A stretch of DNA of 64,000 nucleotides from Lateolabrax maculatus (taxonomy: Eukaryota > Chordata > Actinopteri > Acropomatiformes > Lateolabracidae). Shown here piece by piece: positions 59,461 through 64,000 of this stretch. The stretch covers positions 10,666,501 to 10,730,500 of the forward strand of contig CM062215.1 in assembly GCA_031216445.1 (NCBI GenBank). The letters run 5' to 3'. The first letter of the stretch is position 1. Each line of letters begins with the position of its first letter. A program made the translations under genes and the position numbers. Under the pieces are notes generated by a model. That model made no database searches and had not been told where the DNA came from. It saw only the letters and a program-made list of their open reading frames with translations.

Positions 59461-60672
59461 CCTCCAGAGAGGAGGCCATCTGCCACTCACACTCAGGAGG
59501 GACTCACAGCGGCGCTCCCCCCCCAGACCCCCCCCTTTTTTCCCAGCCCTGTCTTCTACCTGCTATGATGAACGCTCCTCGTAAAAAAAGCAATCACATC
59601 AATACGCAGAGGGAGCAGGAGCTGTTTGCCGCCGTCGGACAAAGGTATTAGTCGGGCGAGGATGTGGGAACAGAGACGGCTGACTTGGCTAATCTGGTAC
59701 AGAACATCCACCTGGCTGAGCTGCGGCTAGCCGGGGCCGCGAGGGTTAGGGCAGAGGTAAACACCACCTCCGGGTCACACGGGGCGGCCCGCTGGAAGAA
59801 CAAGTTGTAAACAAACACCTGACCCTCGTGCCAGGCACTGAGACGTCTCAGATGACCCCGCAAGTGAAGCGGCAAAGAGATACACCCAGCGGTCAGAATC
59901 TTATGACTTGAGGGTTTTGTTGACAGTCACGTTCCTCACCAAGGAGGCTCTCACATGGGCCTGGGGGGCCAAACGCTAAATTCCAAGGGGGAGTTGAGGC
60001 TGGTTGAGGGGGCACTTTGGTCCTGACAAACAGCCGCACGTTCCTCCAGAGAGGTATTCAACCAGAATGAAGGGTTTTCATTCAAGCCAAACTACATTTC
60101 ACTGAGAGGGTAAACTAATTGGCGGGGGGGGGGGACGCGGAGGTGTTTGGCTGGAATAAAAAACCTGCAGGCTTTTTCGGGGTCAGGGTGGCTCGTGGTC
60201 CCGGGAGCCCAGCGTGAAGTCCCGACAAACAAGTAATCAAAGCCTGTTGGGGCCCGAGCCAAAGAGAAAAAAAAAAAAAAAAACCCTCCCCGTGGCGCGC
60301 TTTGACCTCCTTCACCCTGCCTCGCCACACCGAAGGTGGGACGGAGCGCTCGGTAAACAAGCCCGTCAGGGTTTGCCATCCAGGGCCCCGCGTTCCCAGA
60401 AAGCACCTGGGCCGAAGGGGGGGGGGGGGTTGGGGGGGCCTCAGCAATTGAGTTTGTTTGTTGCCTCTAAAAGCCCAAGCCCCTCCCCTCCTCTCTCTGC
60501 TGAGCATGCAACGCCGTGCTGCATCTCCCCCTCTCCGCTTGTCTTACTTCTGCTAAGTGAACAGTCTAATGAGGCAGAAGGGCAGCGGCGTGCACGTGCC
60601 GTCCTGCCCCATTATGCACGCATTCATTTGCTCTCCCACAAACAGGCAGGCAGCCCTGGAAAACAAAACAGG

Positions 60673-60675
<3 letters not shown>

Positions 60676-60710
<35 letters not shown>
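60676..60710. repeat. (CT)17 microsatellite
   Basis: A polypyrimidine dinucleotide array (GA on the IRS2 strand), able to form H-DNA. It gives Ser-Leu and Glu-Arg repeat frames that are not genes. Confidence 0.95.
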
Positions 60711-60714
<4 letters not shown>

Positions 60715-62677
60715 CACATCTCTGCCAAGTCTTGGCGGATGCAGGCTACTCCACTGAAGAAAAAGGAAAAAAAAAAAAAAAGATCCCCGAGAGAAAAAAC
60801 ACACCCCTGACTGCTCTGCATGTGTACGTGCTAGAGTCCACATGTAGTATGTGCCTCGACTCTTTCTCCGTCCCCCCCACGGTCGGTCACATCCAACAGG
60901 CATTTATTAGCACCATAAAACTAGTTGTACACGATCAAAACATGAGTACGGAACACGTGCGAAGCGACAACACCTCAGATAAAACCAAATAAAAACATGC
61001 CAGCAGACGTCGTAGATAGTCATTTCAGTGTGTTTGACTGGACAGCCATTCGACGTCAGCCATGTACATGTCACTCTCAAAGATGTCACATGGAGTGACT
61101 TATGGCCCTTCTGGGAAAATGCTACATTTTCCACACTGTGGGGGGGGGGGCTGCGCTGTGTTGGTACATTCCTTTTTATTCACCAACTGTGCAAATAATC
61201 ATAGCTTTTGTAGCAGGTTTCTGTTCCCTGTGTCAAAAATGAAACGTAATATAACCCCTCTCTCTCTCTCTCCATACACAGGGGCCTTGTGGTGAAATAA
61301 AAGCCACTTTCTATTCAAGGGGCCTGGAGCCGGGACAAAAACAGGCCCCTCTCACAGCCACTTTTCAAACCCCGCTCGGCCAGGAATGCGGACCGTGACA
61401 TCCAGTTACCTGACGGTCCGCATAGCAACTCGCCCACTGTGTTGTTGTCCCTCAGCTGCCTACAAGGACACTCACACAAACACATATCCACTTGTGCCGG
61501 GGCCCCCCCCCACCTCCGCCGCCCTCTACGTGCTCGCAAACACATGTGAGCTCGCTGTGTCCAATAAGCAAGCGTGGGGACAGAAAGTCAAACTTGGCTT
61601 TAATGTCAACATTACTCCCGTCCCTGCGCTCTCTGTTTACGCCCCGGCTTCATTTAGTTCACGGGGATATTCTGGGACACGGTGTATCGATCGTGGGATG
61701 GTGGGAATAGGGGGTCTATAGAGGTCACATTGATGTGCAACACATCCTAAAGCTTACCCAACTGAAAAACAACAGCCGGAAATGCCCGAGGCTCGGTGTG
61801 ACATTACAACATACAGGAAGCCTTACCTATCAGCTTATAGTAACAATTAGTATAGATAGTAACAAGCCATAATAAACCAGTTTTATAGACTTGATAAGGC
61901 TCTATATAAAACCTCACTTCATGTTTACTGTATATGTGTATCTGATGGTTTATGATGAATCTCCAGTCTCTCATTTTTGTTTTTGTCCAAACAGCTTTCA
62001 TTCACAACAAGCGTTGGTGGAATCCCGAAATGTGCTTGTGTATTTTTAGCGTCTGCAGCCCACGACGGCAGCAGCGAGGCAGCATCCTGCTCCGTCATGG
62101 TGCTTGTTTACTTCGGAGCTCTCAGCCTGGTCACGTTTCACAGCAGCCGTGTGCTGCGTTCACATGTTGTGGGAAATATTGGGATTACCAAATATGAATG
62201 AGTTTTTTTTGCTTGTTTTTTTTAAAAACAGTCAAAGTATGATAGATTGCAGCTAAAATACAAAGCCACTCTTCGTTTTGACGCTCCAAAACCCAATGGC
62301 AATCTGATGTTTAATCCCAAAAGTTGAAACACAGACGCTGCTCATTTCACAGGATGTGTGAGTACCCGGAAGTAGGAGCTTCAGAGGAGCACCTGAAGGC
62401 CACATCAACACCACCTACTCCTGCACTTTGAAATACACAGAGCCTGTTTGAATTTGAATCTAGAAGAGATGCAAGTTTCCCTTCATCTTTGTTTATTCTT
62501 CTTCCCTTTGACTGCCAACTGTACAGTACAGCCCTCTTTGCATACAGTAAAACCAAACTGCTTTGTTATGCTCATCCGTTTTTTATTCTTACATTATTTT
62601 TTATTCCCTCCTTTAAAACACCTGAAAGTTCAGATCAACTATTATGCAGTAACACATCTGACAGTGACCTCACTCAC

Positions 62678-63177
62678 CTTTGGCAGTGGTTGCAGCCTCC
62701 TTGAATCCCAAACAGACATATGGTGTGCTGTGTAATCCATTGATACCCCCCTTGCAGCTGCTGGTTGGTTTGAAGCCAGCCAGGTCCTCGCATTTCTCCA
62801 CGTCCCTGTTGTCCAGCAGGTTCAAGGCAATGTAGTTCAGGCCGCTGGGGTAGCCGGCCGCGCTCGGCCGGTTGACGGGGCTGCCGTACTCCTCGTCGGA
62901 GCCCTCGCTGCTCCGGGACGAGATGTTCTCCACCGAGCTGTGCCTCTTCACCGCGTCGGCGCGGGCGAAGGAGGGGAAGACCGGCGTCACGGTGGCGGTG
63001 GAGGAGAAGGTCTCGGAGCTGTGGCGCCGGCGTCCCTGCGGGTTGGCCCGGATCACCTTGGCGGAGCAGTCGGGGTCCACCGTGGAGGCGGAGGACGCCC
63101 CGAGCAGGAAGACCCCAATGCCTTCTGGGACTCCCTGGTCCTCCAGAGAGAGCCTCCTCTCCCTGCTGCTCTGGCTG
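62678..63177 (-). CDS. irs2: IRS2 C-terminal coding exon
   Basis: Encodes 166 residues of the disordered C-terminal tail of insulin receptor substrate 2, the cytoplasmic docking protein that links insulin/IGF1 receptors to PI3K and SHP2. Clear IRS2 signatures: AKVIRANPQGRRRHSSETFS, SSTATVTPVFPSFA, KRHSSVENIS, then GLNYIALNLL (SHP2-type YIxL site) and STPYVCLGFKEAATTAK (the last tyrosine block, human NTYASIDF...KEATIVK). Several RRxS/RHSS words are AKT/14-3-3-type phosphorylation sites. The exon starts at 63177 with one base completing a phase-2 codon and ends with AAAG at donor GTGAGT, phase 1; its length of 500 bp fits both. Two in-frame acceptors three bases apart (CAGCAG) are possible. IRS1 is excluded by the AKVIRAxPQG block and by linkage to LIG4. 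Confidence 0.92.
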
Positions 63178-63466
63178 CTGGAGGACAAAAGAACAAATAT
63201 GAGAGGTTTAAAAGCAAGTGGCTTTTATTTTCATACTGGTAACAAAAAGAGCCATTAACCAGAGGTTTAAAATACAATCAAACTGCTAAGATATCAGTGT
63301 TGACAATATTGATTATGAGACAATTTCCATTACACGTTGTACAGTAATTCATTGAGTAAAGAAATAACGCCTGTTTACTCAGTATGTTTGCCAAGGCCTG
63401 GGATCAGTCATACAGCCAGACTGTAAATAAAGAAATTATGCTCTGATAGAACACAGATACACGTAC
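63178..63466 (-). other. irs2: IRS2 289-bp intron inside the C-terminal tail
   Basis: Donor GCGAG/GTACGTG and acceptor TTTTGTCCTCCAG. Without splicing, the upstream frame terminates inside this stretch; with splicing the protein goes from QNTA to SSQSSRERRLSLEDQ, matching human ...RVASPTSGVKRLSLMEQ. AT-rich, unlike the GC-rich exons on both sides. Confidence 0.88.
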
Positions 63467-64000
63467 CTCGCTGTGTTCTGAGGAACAAGCTGTGGGGGCG
63501 AGCTGGTCATCCCAAATGTCATCTCGGTGTAGTCACTTTTCCCCTCCTCGCCGAGGCCCTGAGACCCTTTCTCGCTATTCAGACGGTACACGCCACCCTC
63601 CTCCGAGCAGGGGCACATGGATAACTCTGGGAGCGTGTCCAAGCGCTCGGCCGGGGTGTCAGCCTCCTTGGGCGAGTGCGAGCCCAGCTCCAGGTTTATG
63701 TAGTCCGTCAGAGAGGACCTCCCCGGGCCCCCGCCGCTGGAGCCCAGTGATGATGACTGGCTCTCTGTGGATACAGTGGAGGGCGGGGAGAATCTGGTGC
63801 AGCTGAAGTCAATGTTAATGTACTCCCCGGGGCTCCGGGGTTCCCCGGGCAGGGGGTGCTCGTTCATGCTGGGCAGGGTCCTCAGGGTGTCCAGGGAGAG
63901 CCTGTTAGGCCTGCCCAGCCTCCCTCTGTAGGGCAGGGTCTCCGCCCGGCCGTGTCTGACCGGGGAGGGTACCGAGGGGCTCAGCGGCGAGGTCTGAGCT
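63467..64000 (-). CDS. irs2: IRS2 main exon, 3' part (cut by window edge)
   Basis: Open from the right edge of the window. The reading includes RPNRLSLDTLRTLPSMNEHP and PGEPRSPGEYINIDF, almost as in human IRS2 (RPTRLSLEGLPSLPSM...SPGEYINIDF). SPGEYINI is the GRB2-type YxN site, LTDYINLEL a further tyrosine site, and SDYTEMTFG a YxxM site for the PI3K p85 SH2 domains. Ser/Pro-rich linkers between them are disordered. The PH and PTB domains and most YxxM sites lie outside the window. The exon ends ACA GCG AG at 63467, phase 2. The Met at 63867 is internal, not a start. Confidence 0.93.

Larger units (their letters stand above)
55761..62677 (-). other. irs2: IRS2 last intron (proposed, 6.9 kb)
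   Basis: From donor AAAG/GTGAGT at 62678/62677 to the proposed acceptor at 55761. Contains (AC)23 at 58277-58322, (CT)17 at 60676-60710, CA arrays at 59165 and 59430, and poly-G/C runs near 57.22, 59.41, 60.42 and 61.14 kb. The 57.0-58.25 kb stretch is GC-richer and repeat-free apart from its homopolymers. No coding exon recognised. Confidence 0.55.

Noticed and set aside
63867..63867. Met at 63867 as an IRS2 start codon
   Set aside because: The frame continues upstream to the window edge with recognisable IRS2 sequence (RPNRLSLDTLRTLPS), so this Met is internal.

Overview
This is a window of nuclear DNA from a ray-finned fish, probably a percomorph teleost. Three things point there: genes split by GT-AG introns, an AT-rich background with CpG-rich islands and many CA/TG microsatellites, and interspersed repeats of kinds I know from percomorph genomes. 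No bacterial-style operon, CRISPR array, tRNA or rRNA gene was found.

Three protein-coding genes can be supported, all on the minus strand. Read 3'->5' along the window they are NALF1 (FAM155A, auxiliary subunit of the NALCN sodium-leak channel; three exons at 24468-25154, 2431-2602 and 1-70, running off the left edge), LIG4 (DNA ligase IV, complete, 910 residues; coding exons 30603-32665 and 29080-29749, plus a probable non-coding first exon near 33.9 kb) and the C-terminal part of IRS2 (insulin receptor substrate 2; 63467-64000, 62678-63177 and a proposed terminal exon starting at 55760, running off the right edge). Order and orientation match human 13q33.3-q34 (FAM155A, LIG4, IRS2, all on one strand). 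ABHD13, TNFSF13B and MYO16, which lie between LIG4 and IRS2 in human, are not visible here.

Layout: 1-25 kb is NALF1, mostly a 21.9-kb first intron full of repeats. 24.9-25.8 kb is its CpG-rich 5' region. 25.9-28.7 kb is intergenic with a hAT-type element. 28.76-34 kb is LIG4. 34-53.2 kb is a stretch without recognisable genes, with LINE remnants, MITEs and microsatellites. 53.2-64 kb is IRS2, including a proposed 3'UTR of about 2.6 kb and a 6.9-kb last intron. The three genes act in unrelated processes (neuronal resting conductance, non-homologous end joining, insulin signalling), so their linkage is ancestral synteny, not a functional cluster.

No new biological system was found. The points most worth a second look are the coding intron inside the first BRCT domain of LIG4 with repeat sequence in it, the extra IRS2 intron with a tandem NAGNAG acceptor, the IRS2 last exon that would encode only one residue, the missing neighbours, a perfect 22-bp-arm hairpin in NALF1 intron 1, and several well-preserved nested or TIR-bearing elements.
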